Of a DNA stretch of 64,000 bases, positions 1 through 7,497 are shown one piece after another (within the stretch, counting starts at the first letter, position 1; each line of letters starts with the position of its first letter). This DNA is from Roseithermus sacchariphilus (GTDB taxonomy: Bacteria > Bacteroidota > Rhodothermia > Rhodothermales > MEBIC09517). The stretch is from positions 1,774,501-1,838,500 of the forward strand of contig CP030158.1 of the NCBI GenBank assembly GCA_003285105.1. The letters run 5' to 3'. A model generated the notes under the pieces. The model had not been told where the DNA came from. It was given only the letters and a program-made list of their open reading frames with translations, and searched no databases. The position numbers and the translations under genes are program-made.

Positions 1-24
1 TACCGCAAGCTCCAGCGCGGGTGA
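1..24 (+). CDS. ettA: EttA (ABC-F translation factor), last codons only
   Basis: The first 24 bases read YRKLQRG-stop. The same ending occurs in longer ettA 3' fragments further along the window, where the preceding residues ([16 protein letters not shown], then HDADRPHRI) match the C-terminal tail of EttA, the energy-dependent translational throttle ATPase. The rest of the gene lies upstream of the window. This is probably the intact resident copy, but only seven residues can be seen, so that is inference. It is the first of four ettA 3' ends in the window. Confidence 0.7.
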   Translation, partial: YRKLQRG

Positions 25-145
25 GCGGCAGGGTTCGGCGCAGGCAGGCCCCGGACCCGATAGGCCTCACCTCGATGTACCGAACATGAAGGGTTGTTTT
101 ACGTATCAATCGGGTTTCGAGAACCGACCCTGATCGAGGCTTCCG

Positions 146-352
146 ATGCCACACGCAACCACCAAGGCGAAGATTATCCGCGCCGTTGAGGAGCTGCCGG
201 AGGACGCCACCATCGAAGACGCCATCGAGCGGCTCGTCTTTCTGCACAAGGTCGAAGTGGGGCTGAAGCAAGCCCGCGAGGGCAAGAGTGTTTCGGTCGA
301 TGAGGTGGAAGCCCGGCTCCGGCGTCGCCGTCAGTCCAAAGAAACCGGGTAG
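146..352 (+). CDS. Antitoxin of a ParE/RelE-type module
   Basis: A 68-residue acidic/basic helical protein beginning MPHATTKAKI and ending in an arginine-rich tail (RLRRRRQSKETG). Size, position 6 bases before a RelE/ParE-fold toxin, and the phrase ELPEDATIEDAIERL fit the short antitoxins of the 'addiction module' type, which bind and mask the toxin and repress the pair's own promoter. The exact antitoxin family is not certain. The pair lies between the first and second ettA 3' ends, so it is part of the inserted material. No operator palindrome could be defined upstream. Confidence 0.7.
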   Translation: MPHATTKAKIIRAVEELPEDATIEDAIERLVFLHKVEVGLKQAREGKSVSVDEVEARLRRRRQSKETG

Positions 353-358
353 GGAGTC

Positions 359-670
359 GTGCCCCGTGTGCGGATTACCGAGCAGGCGCAGAGCGAACTC
401 GACGCGATCCTCGAGTACTACGAACGCGTTGGGGCGGGTGACTTTGCGGAGGTGTTCGAGGAGCGGGTGATCGCGAAGATCCGGAAACTCGAGCGATTTC
501 CCCGTATGGGTCGGGTGGTGCCGGAAATCAGAGATGACGCCATCCATGAGGTGCGCTATCGCAACCACCGCATCGTCTATCTGGTGGACCGGGAGGAGGA
601 AGAGATTGTGGTGCTAACGATCTTTCATGCTTCACGTCCCCTGGGAGACTGGGGCGGCTCCGAGGAGTAA
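359..670 (+). CDS. ParE/RelE-superfamily toxin
   Basis: A 103-residue protein starting at GTG, six bases after the antitoxin stop, so the two are almost certainly co-transcribed. Landmarks of the family are visible: an N-terminal '[13 protein letters not shown]' helix, the '[13 protein letters not shown]' turn, and the C-terminal beta strands '[14 protein letters not shown]' and '[12 protein letters not shown]'. Members either cleave ribosome-bound mRNA (RelE) or poison gyrase (ParE); the sequence does not let me choose. The stop codon is followed after one base by a fragment of ettA, so the cargo ends exactly at a repeat junction. Confidence 0.8.
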   Translation: MPRVRITEQAQSELDAILEYYERVGAGDFAEVFEERVIAKIRKLERFPRMGRVVPEIRDDAIHEVRYRNHRIVYLVDREEEEIVVLTIFHASRPLGDWGGSEE

Positions 671-671
671 A

Positions 672-826
672 GCGACCCCGCATATCCTGGCCTTCGAGGG
701 CGACAGCCGGGTCTACGCGTTCGAGGGCAACTACGCCCGGTATGAGGAGGACCGTCGCCGGCGCCTCGGCCACGACGCCGACCGCCCCCACCACATCAGG
801 CGTACCGCAGGCTCCAGCGGGGGTGA
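672..826 (+). pseudogene. ettA: ettA 3'-end fragment, copy 2
   Basis: About 50 codons of the C-terminal tail of EttA ([35 protein letters not shown]). Compared with copy 3 it has two extra bases near 799-802, which shifts the final codons out of frame; the TGA at 824-826 matches the other copies. There is no ATPase domain and no start, so this is a duplicated gene end and not a gene. It abuts the ParE stop codon at one side and the integrase remnant spacer at the other. Confidence 0.8.
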
Positions 827-923
827 AGGACGTTTGCAGGTTGAACGTTGAACGTTGGCGTCCTCCGGCGTCGCCGCTCACTGGCCCGGACGTGTGACCG
901 CCCCGACGTCTCCCGCGCACGGC
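827..923. repeat. Spacer between ettA end and intI end, copy A
   Basis: This 97-base spacer is clearly homologous to 6890-6993. Shared stretches include GGACGTTTGC directly after the ettA stop, GTTGAACGTT, and the GCCGCTCA-TGGCCCGGA block. It separates the convergent ends of ettA and the integrase. No protein is encoded. Confidence 0.7.
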
Positions 924-986
924 TCACCGGTCGAGCGGGCTGCGGACCGAGGTGCTCCGGTGTCGTGCCGGATCCGGCAGACGGAA
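924..986 (-). pseudogene. intI: Integron integrase remnant, copy A
   Basis: Read on the minus strand, 924-953 gives TSVRSPLDR-stop, the characteristic end of integron integrases. Immediately upstream, 966-986 gives the SVCRIRH codons that in copy B (6994-7304) belong to the N-terminal domain. Everything between is deleted, so only about 60 bases of a roughly 1-kb gene remain. It cannot make a protein. Its orientation, pointing away from the attI-like region, is the normal one for an integron platform. Confidence 0.7.
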
Positions 987-1148
987 ATGGGAATGGGGAA
1001 GATATGTAGCCTGTAGCGGAATATTGTCAGGCAACATTGAGATGTAAGTGCTTGATTGTACTGTGTTTTTCCAGTAGGTTGGACCGGTGATACATAGCCA
1101 CGGGGCGCGTTGTAACACGGCCCATGGCGGGTTAATAATAGGTTATGC
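987..1148 (+). other. attI-like recombination region, copy A
   Basis: This stretch is alignable with 7305-7472. Shared words include AAGATATGT, ATATTGTCA, TAAGTGCTTGATTG, GGTGATACAT, GCGCGTTGTAACA, GGCCCATGG and GGTTAATAATAGGTTAT. Each copy lies between an integrase remnant and the first inserted gene, and each ends in a GTTATGC/GTTATAC heptamer (here 1142-1148) after which the two copies become unrelated. That is the pattern of an attI site with the crossover in the heptamer. Assignment is by position and comparison of the two copies; no integrase binding has been shown. Confidence 0.6.
1052..1080 (+). promoter_or_regulatory. Cassette promoter-like element (Pc), copy A
   Basis: TTGATT at 1052-1057, 17 bases, then TAGGTT at 1075-1080, directed toward the inserted genes. 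The equivalent element in copy B is TTGATT-17-TATGTT. Conservation of hexamer position and spacing between two otherwise diverged copies supports a functional promoter, although copy A has the weaker -10. Confidence 0.4.
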
Positions 1149-1173
1149 GCCTGAAATTAAGAACGGAAGCTTT

Positions 1174-1217
1174 GTATGCTGTGATGCCGTACCCAGTATG
1201 CTGTGATGCCGTACCCA
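1174..1217 (+). repeat. Perfect 22-bp tandem duplication
   Basis: The 22-base unit at 1174-1195 is repeated exactly at 1196-1217, just after the cassette boundary and before the start of the secreted protein. It contains an ATG in each copy (ATGCCGTACCC), so it could produce alternative upstream starts. Probably a slippage duplication. Confidence 0.85.
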
Positions 1218-1238
1218 TCATTCGAATCGATCACTGCC

Positions 1239-2222
1239 ATGACGGACCGCTCTGCCCACATTTCGCATCTTACCCTGCTGTTCGTTGGCCTATTCCTGTT
1301 TGCATCAGCACAGGCACAGGATTGCCCATTCACCGAAAGCGATGCTATCGCCGACACGCTCAATCCGAAGGGCTATTATCCGCTGGAAATCAATATTGTT
1401 CATGAGTATGTGAACAGGAGTGGACCCTTTATCGACTATCTACTTAGACAAGAAGTTGTAGCCGACACGCTTATTGATGAAGATCTGTTCTATAAGCTCA
1501 AAGTGATTTCATTCGACGCTGAAAATACCACGATTATCACAGAGACAGACACGTCCTATTACTATCGAGCCGTCATTAATGGGGTCCTGTCTAGCTGGAC
1601 CCCCGAGGCAGGAAAAACTGAAAGCGAAATTCAATTCTTTCGAGACTTCAACACCTGTTATACGCACGCCAACAGGCCGGATGGGATTATCGTGCAAGGA
1701 GCCTACGACACCACGTTCACGTTTCCGTCGGGCGAATCCTCTACTCTGGCGGCCGTGAAGGAATTCGTCTTCATTCTACCTCAGGCTAGAGAAACACAGG
1801 AATATGGCTATGGAATAGGACTCCTACACAGCGGGGGAGAACCTAGCGTGAGTACAACGCTGACCTATGCCCGGATCGGTGGGCAAGAGTACGGCACTCC
1901 ACTCGATTCGCTCTTCGACATTCGGGTAAGCCTCGAATCGCCATCGCTTCCCAAAGAGACATTTAGCCTGTCGGCATACCCGAATCCGTCGTACGCGCTG
2001 ACCCATTTTGCTCTGGTGCTAGCTCAGTCTGGCCGTGCCTCCATGCGAGTTTACAACGTGCTGGGTCAGCTTGTCGCCACGCCCCTACAGGATGTTTACC
2101 TACCGATAGGCAATCACACGATTGAATGGAACGCTGAGGCTGTAACTACCGGCGTGTATTTCGCCGAGCTTTTCGTCGAGGGTCACCCTGTAGCAAAAAG
2201 CAGCGTCGTTGTCACCCGGTAG
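1239..2222 (+). CDS. Secreted protein with C-terminal sorting domain
   Basis: A 327-residue protein. I chose the ATG at 1239 because it gives a clean signal peptide (TLLFVGLFLFASAQAQ); an ATG at 1203 is also in frame. The central region has no family I recognise. The last about 80 residues are a typical FCB-group sorting domain of the type IX secretion kind: 'AYPNPSYALTHF', 'MRVYNVLGQLVAT', 'GNHTIEWNAEAVTTGVYFAELF' and a short basic end. The protein is thus expected to cross the outer membrane. It is the first gene after the copy A crossover, in the same orientation as other cassette genes. Confidence 0.75.
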   Translation: MTDRSAHISHLTLLFVGLFLFASAQAQDCPFTESDAIADTLNPKGYYPLEINIVHEYVNRSGPFIDYLLRQEVVADTLIDEDLFYKLKVISFDAENTTIITETDTSYYYRAVINGVLSSWTPEAGKTESEIQFFRDFNTCYTHANRPDGIIVQGAYDTTFTFPSGESSTLAAVKEFVFILPQARETQEYGYGIGLLHSGGEPSVSTTLTYARIGGQEYGTPLDSLFDIRVSLESPSLPKETFSLSAYPNPSYALTHFALVLAQSGRASMRVYNVLGQLVATPLQDVYLPIGNHTIEWNAEAVTTGVYFAELFVEGHPVAKSSVVVTR

Positions 2223-2317
2223 ATCCGAGGACGTGCTTTCACATCTGGCATAATCCGTGGATGCTCCATTTCAAGAACGGCCTTTTTCTAACTCATTACC
2301 CAACCCCAACAGATATA

Positions 2318-4666
2318 ATGACTTATACCACACTGAAACAGCGGTTTCCTGCGTCGTTACGCGGTGTTTTCTTGCTCATGCTGATAGGAATTGCCTTTCC
2401 CTTGAGCGTCTTGGGCCAGGAGACGTCCTGTGCCCATGGAAATATCCAGTGGACGCAGAGCCAGATGCAAGCCATGCTGAGTTCGCAGGCTGAGGTGCCG
2501 ACCTCTGGTCAGTTCAGAGCACTCATCGTTTTTGTCAGGTTCAAGGACGACACGTTCAACGACACGTGTAACGACAAGTGGCTCGCCTGGCACACGAGTG
2601 ACATGCTGCCCGATATGGCGCATGACTTCCTCGCTCCAGGTGGAGCAGGCGGTCAGGCACCCAGCCCGCCTTTTCCAGAGGACTCAATCACCGAATACTT
2701 CTATCAGCAATCGGATCGAAGCTTCATCTTCTACGGAGAGCCGTATGATGAAGTCGTTGAAACGCAGTTCAACGAGAGCCACTACCAGATCACAGGGACG
2801 GGCTCTACGTCTCAAAATGGTATGGCGGAGCTCACAGAGGAAGTGCTTGATTACATCGATGCGCAAGGTTTTGACTTCAGCGAGTACGATAATGACGGGC
2901 CCGATGGGGTGCCCGACTCCATTGATGATGATGGCTATATCGATCACATTTTTATAATCCCGCGAAGATTTCAGCAGCAAGTATCATGGGCGGGGTTTTC
3001 AATTCTCGGTAATCCTAATCAACCTATACTTTCCTACGATGGCAAAGATGTGGATTGGAATCTGTCAGGGTCCTACAACCGGTACGGGAATGCTGGAAAC
3101 ATCATACCACTGCTAACACTTGGACGCCTCATGGCTCACGAGTTCGGCCACGACATCTGGGGCACATCCAACATCGGAGGCGTGCATTTACAAGCCATCA
3201 CCAGCAATGACGTTCCCTCGAACGGCACCAAACGAATCGCTTACGCACACATGCCTGGTAGAGGTGGTGCTCTTGACATGGCGGGTAATGAAACGATCTC
3301 GGCTTTCGAGCGCGACGTCATCGGCTGGATCAACTGCATCCCCCTGCAAAGCGACGCCAGCGGCGTTAGGCTCGATCACCTGTACTCGTCAGGGGACTGT
3401 CGCGTCATTGAGCTTGACAACAGCTCTTCCGGCAAGACCATCTACCTGTCGAACCTCCAACACGTCGACTACTTTGATGAACTCCACATCTACGATCCCT
3501 CCTGCTTCTATGCCGAGGATGGCCTCAAAACGACGGGACTGCTGGTGGGCATAAGTCAGGGTTCAGGCTCCAGCGCTGAGTATGATGAGCTTCCTGCCGA
3601 CAATACGCTCGATATATCCAACGCAGCAGGTACCTACGCGGGCGATCTCTATTCTCCTTCCACGTCAGTACAAATAACTCCGTGGACCCGGCCCAACATT
3701 AACGGCTGCACCGGCTATACCTCTGATCCTGATTGTGATGCTTCGAACTTCACGCCAAGCTGGCAGGCGGTTGATAATATCCGCTACGTCAGCGGCTCAA
3801 GCGGACCCGTGGAATTCGATTACATCGCTGACTTCCGTGCGGCCCCGATCATCCGTGAAGACTCCTGGATCGGAGCCGAGACCTCGGGTGAAACGATCAC
3901 CGGGGATCTCATCGTCGAGGCCGGCGCTACGCTCACTATTGAGCCAGGCACGACCTTGAAGTTTGCATCCGGCAAGGGGATCATCGTCTACGGCACGCTC
4001 GACGCCGAAGACGTGACGCTGACAGCCAGCGGCACCTCCTGGGACGGCATCACGCTCTCTGGCTCTAGTGCCTCGGCCAGTATCCATAACAGCACCATCT
4101 CGAAGGCGACGACCGGTCTCTACGTTCAAAGCGCCAGCGGTATCCCCACTGTCACAGGTTCCACCATCACCAACAGTGGTAGCTATGCTATCCACGTCAA
4201 TTCCGGTTCCGTCGACGTCTATGACTCACAGCTTACCAACTCCGGCTCGCACGGCGTCTACGTCCAGGGCGGCGACATTACGCTGACTAACTCGACCGTT
4301 TCCGGCAACGGCGGCAGCGGCGTCCGGCTCGCCTATGGCGTTAGCGGGCTGCGCCTGGGCTGCTGCGGCGATAATGGATATAATGTCTTGACAGGCAACG
4401 GCTCGCACGGCGTCTACGCCAACGCATCGTCGTTGACTCTCGGCATTGCGCCCTCGGTTGTCTTGCCTGATGGCTATGCGGGCTACAATTCGATCTACGC
4501 CAACACTGGGAAGGACATGTATTTGACCAACGGGTCGGATGTGCGAGCCGAGCAGCATTGGTGGGGGGAGTCCCCGCCGAGCACGTCCGACTTTCACATC
4601 TCCGGCACCTCCACGCTTGACTATACGCCATATCTAGTGCCGTGTCAAGGATCATCTGCCGGGTAG
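2318..4666 (+). pseudogene. Secreted metalloprotease/beta-helix protein, 5' part, interrupted by IS630
   Basis: Reads from a signal peptide (FLLMLIGIAFPLSVLGQ; start at 2318, with an alternative at 2261) through a metalloprotease-like domain with HEFGH at about residues 274-278 and the preceding M6-peptidase-like text (FYGEPYDEV, DDDGYIDHIFIIP). From about residue 524 it becomes a parallel beta-helix (GDLIVEAGATLTIEPGTTL, then repeated NSTISKA / GSTITNSG / NSTVSGNGGSG turns). True coding ends at 4636, where an IS630 element is inserted; the residues to the stop at 4666 come from the IS end. The remainder resumes in the same frame at 5852. Peptidase function is inferred from the zinc motif and context; no substrate is known. 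Confidence 0.75.
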
Positions 4667-5849
4667 GATGGTAGCTTCAACAATCGCTCACTCCTGAAGC
4701 TACTTCCTGCCATGGCCAAAAAATACTGCGTCACGCTCAATGACAACGAACGTCAGCACCTCAATGGCCTCATTGAGCGGCGTTCAAAAAGCGCCTCGCC
4801 CGTCAAACGAGCCTTCATGCTGCTCAAAGCAGATCAGAGCCAGGGCGCACCGGCCTGGACCGATGAACGCATCGCCGAAAGCTACAACGTCAGTGTCCGA
4901 ACCGTCGAGCGCTTACGCCGGCGCTTCATCGAAGAAGGCTTCGAGGTGGCTCTCTACGGCAAAAAACGCGAACCGGTTAAAGAGAAGATCTTCGACGGGC
5001 AGGTCGAGGCCCATCTGGTGGCCCTGCGCTGTTCAGAGCCGCCGGAAGGCTTTGCCCGGTGGTCGCTTCGACTTCTGGCTGACCGTATGATCGAACTCGG
5101 TTACGTCGAATCGATCTCGCATGAGAGCGTGCGGCAGTTGCTTAAAAAAACGAACTCAAGCCCTGGCGCGTTAAGTCGTGGGTAATTCCTCAAGCCGATG
5201 CCGCCTTCGTCTGCCAGATGGAGCAAGTGCTCGATGTCTACGCCCGGCCCTACGACCCGCTCCGACCGGTTGTGTGCCTCGATGAAGCCCGCAAGCAACT
5301 CATCAGCGAGGTGCGGCAGCCCTTCACGAGGGCCGACGGGGTGCGGCACGTGGATTACGAGTACAAACGCGAAGGGACCCGCACGCTCTATATGCTCTGC
5401 GAGCCGCTGGGCGGCTTCCGGAAGGTGCTCGTCACGGAGCGTCAGGACCGTTTGACGTGGGCTCGTGTGGTGGCCCACCTCGTTGAAGACCTCTATCCAG
5501 ACGCCGAGACGATCACGCTGGTTCAGGACAACCTCTCCGCGCACACCGTCTCGGCGCTCTACGAGGTCTTCGACGCCGAGCGCGCCCGGCGCATCGTGCG
5601 CAAGTTGGAGGTGGTCCCGACGCCGGTGCATGGTTCGTGGTTGAACATGGCCGAGATCGAGCTTTCGGTGCTGGTTCGTCAGGGTCTCTGTCGCCGCATC
5701 GGCAATGCATCGCAGTTAGAGGGCGAGATCGCCGCCTGGTACGAGGCGCGCAACGCAAAGCAGCGGGGTGTAGACTGGCAGTTCACCACGGCGGATGCGC
5801 GGGTGAAGTTGAAGCGGCTATACCCGTCGATTATAACTTGACGCAGCAC
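4637..5849 (+). mobile_element. IS630-family insertion sequence, complete
   Basis: A 1,213-bp element bounded by inverted repeats GTGCCGTGTCAAG (4637-4649) and CTTGACGCAGCAC (5837-5849), whose complement is GTGCTGCGTCAAG. Both ends are flanked by TA (4635-4636 and 5850-5851), the target duplication of the IS630/Tc1-mariner group. It carries one transposase in two overlapping frames. The element sits inside the metalloprotease gene and both ends look undamaged, suggesting a fairly recent insertion. Confidence 0.9.
4712..5841 (+). CDS. IS630 transposase, probable -1 frameshift fusion
   Basis: Frame 1 (4712-5185) encodes the N-terminal helix-turn-helix part (TDERIAESYNVSVRTVERLRR) and a winged domain; it would stop at 5183-5185. 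A run of seven A at 5144-5150 followed by C gives the classical A_AAA_AAC slippery sequence. A -1 slip there gives KKNELKPWRVKSW and joins the second frame, which runs to 5841. That frame carries the DDE catalytic set: D in VVCLDEA, D in LVQDNLSAH, E in NMAEIEL. Programmed -1 shifting is common in IS630 elements, so the enzyme is probably intact; a simple inactivating indel is the alternative. Confidence 0.85.
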
Positions 5850-5851
5850 TA

Positions 5852-6676
5852 GGCTCAAACCCGAATATGGCGATGTCTGTTGCAGCCAACGTGCGAGCCG
5901 GTACCAGCGAAGCACTGGGCCTCGCCGAAGTAGAAGCCGGGCAATCGGTCTTAGAGCAACCCGCATCTGCTCCGATGGCAGAGACAGCCGCAGGCGAGGC
6001 AGGCATCTCTACAAAATCGCAATCTTCGAAGGGTCAATTTGTGAGAGAGATCATGAAGCGACGGGCCGAGCAGGGTCGTGCCGCTTCCGCGGAGGCTTTG
6101 CTACGTGTCGCCAGTGAGCGAGGCAACCCGCTGGCCTACCTCGCTCAGGTGTTCGCTGTGGGAGATCTGCTCTACCTAGGGCGAACGCAGGAAGCTATCT
6201 TGCTGGGGGAGGCCGTGTTACAAAGCGGGCAACTCGATGCAGGGGCCACGAGCGTAGTAGCGCAGGCTCTGCTGTGGGCCTATGAAGACGTGCTGAAAGA
6301 CGAAGCCAACGCTGCCCGGATAAGGCAAGTCCTCGCTCTTGCCGGAGAAGCCTTTGAGACCAATGCGGCCATTGCCAATCTTGGTGACGATCAGTTAGAA
6401 GCAGACCAGGAAGCTGTAGGACTGCAGTCAGGGGCTTATCCGAACCCATTCAATCCAGAGGTGTCCATCCACTACGCTCTGCCACAGGAAGGACGGGTAC
6501 GGCTCAGGGTCTTCGACGTGTTAGGGCGTCAGGTGGCGACGCTGGTGGATGAAGTGCAGCAGGCAGGAAGGCACCGGGTTCGTTTTGTGGCCTCGGATCT
6601 GCCGAGCGGGGTCTACCTGTACCGCATCGAAGCAGGGGGGCAGATGCAGACAGGGAGGTTGGTTTTGCAGAAGTAG
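5852..6676 (+). pseudogene. Metalloprotease/beta-helix protein, 3' part with sorting domain
   Basis: Joining base 4636 to 5852 keeps the reading frame: ...DYTPYL then GSNPNMAMS. The segment has an alanine-rich helical part with tetratricopeptide-like character (AEALLRVASERGNPLAYLAQ, then GEAVLQSGQLDAGATSVVAQ) and ends in a sorting domain ('AYPNPFNPEVSIHYALPQEG', 'RVFDVLGRQVATLVDEV', 'PSGVYLYRIEAGG'). Restored, the gene would encode about 1,050-1,070 residues. An ATG at 5867 could start a leaderless fragment, which would lack a signal peptide and not be exported. The gene ends just before an attC-like site. Confidence 0.75.
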
Positions 6677-6682
6677 AACGGC

Positions 6683-6817
6683 GCATAACCCGGAAATTCA
6701 GCGGACAAAGGGCGCATAGGCGTTTTCCGGTGCGGTTTTGCTCCGTGCCGTCGCAAGTGGCATTCTTGAAGGTAGTTGCCTCGCAGCCCTTTGCCGCTGA
6801 TCGCCAAGTCGTTATGC
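6683..6817 (+). other. attC-like integron recombination site, 135 bp
   Basis: Outer heptamers are GCATAAC (6683-6689) and GTTATGC (6811-6817), inverse complements. Inside, TCAGCGGACAAAGGGC (6698-6713) pairs with GCCCTTTGCCGCTGA (6786-6800) perfectly except for one unpaired A at 6705, the kind of extrahelical base that integrases use to choose the strand. The centre is a long variable loop. With the crossover at 1142-1148 it bounds a cassette of about 5.7 kb including the IS. This is large for a cassette, so multi-step assembly is possible. Confidence 0.75.
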
Positions 6818-6831
6818 CGCTCCCTGCGCCA

Positions 6832-6889
6832 CGGCCACGACGCCGACCGCCCCCACCGCATCAAGTACCGCAAGCTCCAGCGCGGGTGA
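6832..6889 (+). pseudogene. ettA: ettA 3'-end fragment, copy 3
   Basis: The frame ending at TGA 6887-6889 reads [19 protein letters not shown], the EttA C-terminus, and its last seven codons are identical to copy 1 at the window start. It begins about 15 bases after the attC heptamer, so the join between cassette end and chromosomal gene end is abrupt. Only about 19 codons remain. Confidence 0.8.
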
Positions 6890-6993
6890 AGGACGTTTGC
6901 CGGTTAAACGTTGAACGTTAAACGTTGGAGGCCTCCGGCGCCGCCGCTCAGTGGCCCGGAGGTGTGACCGCCTCCACGTCTTCCAAGCACGCC
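6890..6993. repeat. Spacer between ettA end and intI end, copy B
   Basis: Homologous to 827-923 with scattered substitutions and small indels. It contains a short array of AACGTT words (TTAAACGTTGAACGTTAAACG) between the convergent ettA and intI ends. No gene is seen. Confidence 0.7.
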
Positions 6994-7304
6994 TCACCGG
7001 TCGAGCGGGCTGCGGACCGAGGTGCCCTGGTTCAACACGTGCGTGTAGTGCCTAACCGGGCGCACCGGGCCTGGTTCTGTGTGGAGGCCGCCACCTGCCG
7101 CACTTCGGCCAGAAAACTCAGGTATTCGCGCACGTGTGAAGCCCCGAGCTGTGCCGGATGACGCTTGCCGTAAAAGTAGATAAACCGTTTGATCCACTGG
7201 ACATAGGCTCGTTCCGTGCTTATACTGTAGTGCCGGATCCGGCAGACGGACCGAACCTGATCGAGCAACCGGGGCGAAGACGGGTTCATGGTGCTTGATG
7301 GCAA
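6994..7304 (-). pseudogene. intI: Integron integrase, internally deleted, copy B
   Basis: On the minus strand the first about 79 codons (7304 down to about 7068; ATG at 7289 also possible) give the N-terminal domain of an integron integrase: RLLDQVRSVCRIRHYSIS, TERAYVQWIKRFIYFYGKRH, AASTQNQA. A different frame then gives the last codons, HYTHVLNQGTSVRSPLDR-stop (about 7050-6994), including the tyrosine that is the nucleophile in this family. Roughly 230 residues between, carrying the other catalytic residues and the IntI-specific region, are gone. The protein must be inactive. Orientation and position identify this as an integron platform facing away from its cassettes. Confidence 0.9.
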
Positions 7305-7472
7305 TATGTGTAAGATATGTTGGTATTATATGGCCCGTGGCGATATATTGTCAAGCAGGACCGAGAGGTAAGTGCTTGATTGCACGGCGTTTTGCCGGTA
7401 TGTTGAATTGGTGATACATGGCCATCGGGCGCGTTGTAACATGGCCCATGGCCGGTTAATAATAGGTTATAC
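7305..7472 (+). other. attI-like recombination region, copy B
   Basis: Lies between the integrase start and the TIR cassette and ends in GTTATAC (7466-7472). It is alignable with 987-1148 up to that heptamer and unrelated after it, which marks the crossover. The stretch is more A+T-rich than the surrounding ettA-derived DNA. Inference by comparison of the two copies. Confidence 0.65.
7376..7404 (+). promoter_or_regulatory. Cassette promoter-like element (Pc), copy B
   Basis: TTGATT (7376-7381), 17-base spacer, TATGTT (7399-7404), pointing at the TIR cassette. The same hexamer-spacer arrangement is present in copy A. Promoters located in attI or intI and firing into the array are the rule in integrons. 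Confidence 0.45.
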
Positions 7473-7497
7473 CCAAATCCAAACTAAGGAGTTTTAA

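Noticed and set aside
627-851. A 74-codon plus-strand frame starting inside the toxin gene
   Set aside because: It is the ettA fragment read from a chance ATG; the end is frameshifted relative to ettA, so no new gene is claimed.
7045-7067. GCCTAAC at 7049-7055 as an additional attC left box
   Set aside because: It falls at the internal deletion junction of the integrase remnant and has no matching right box.
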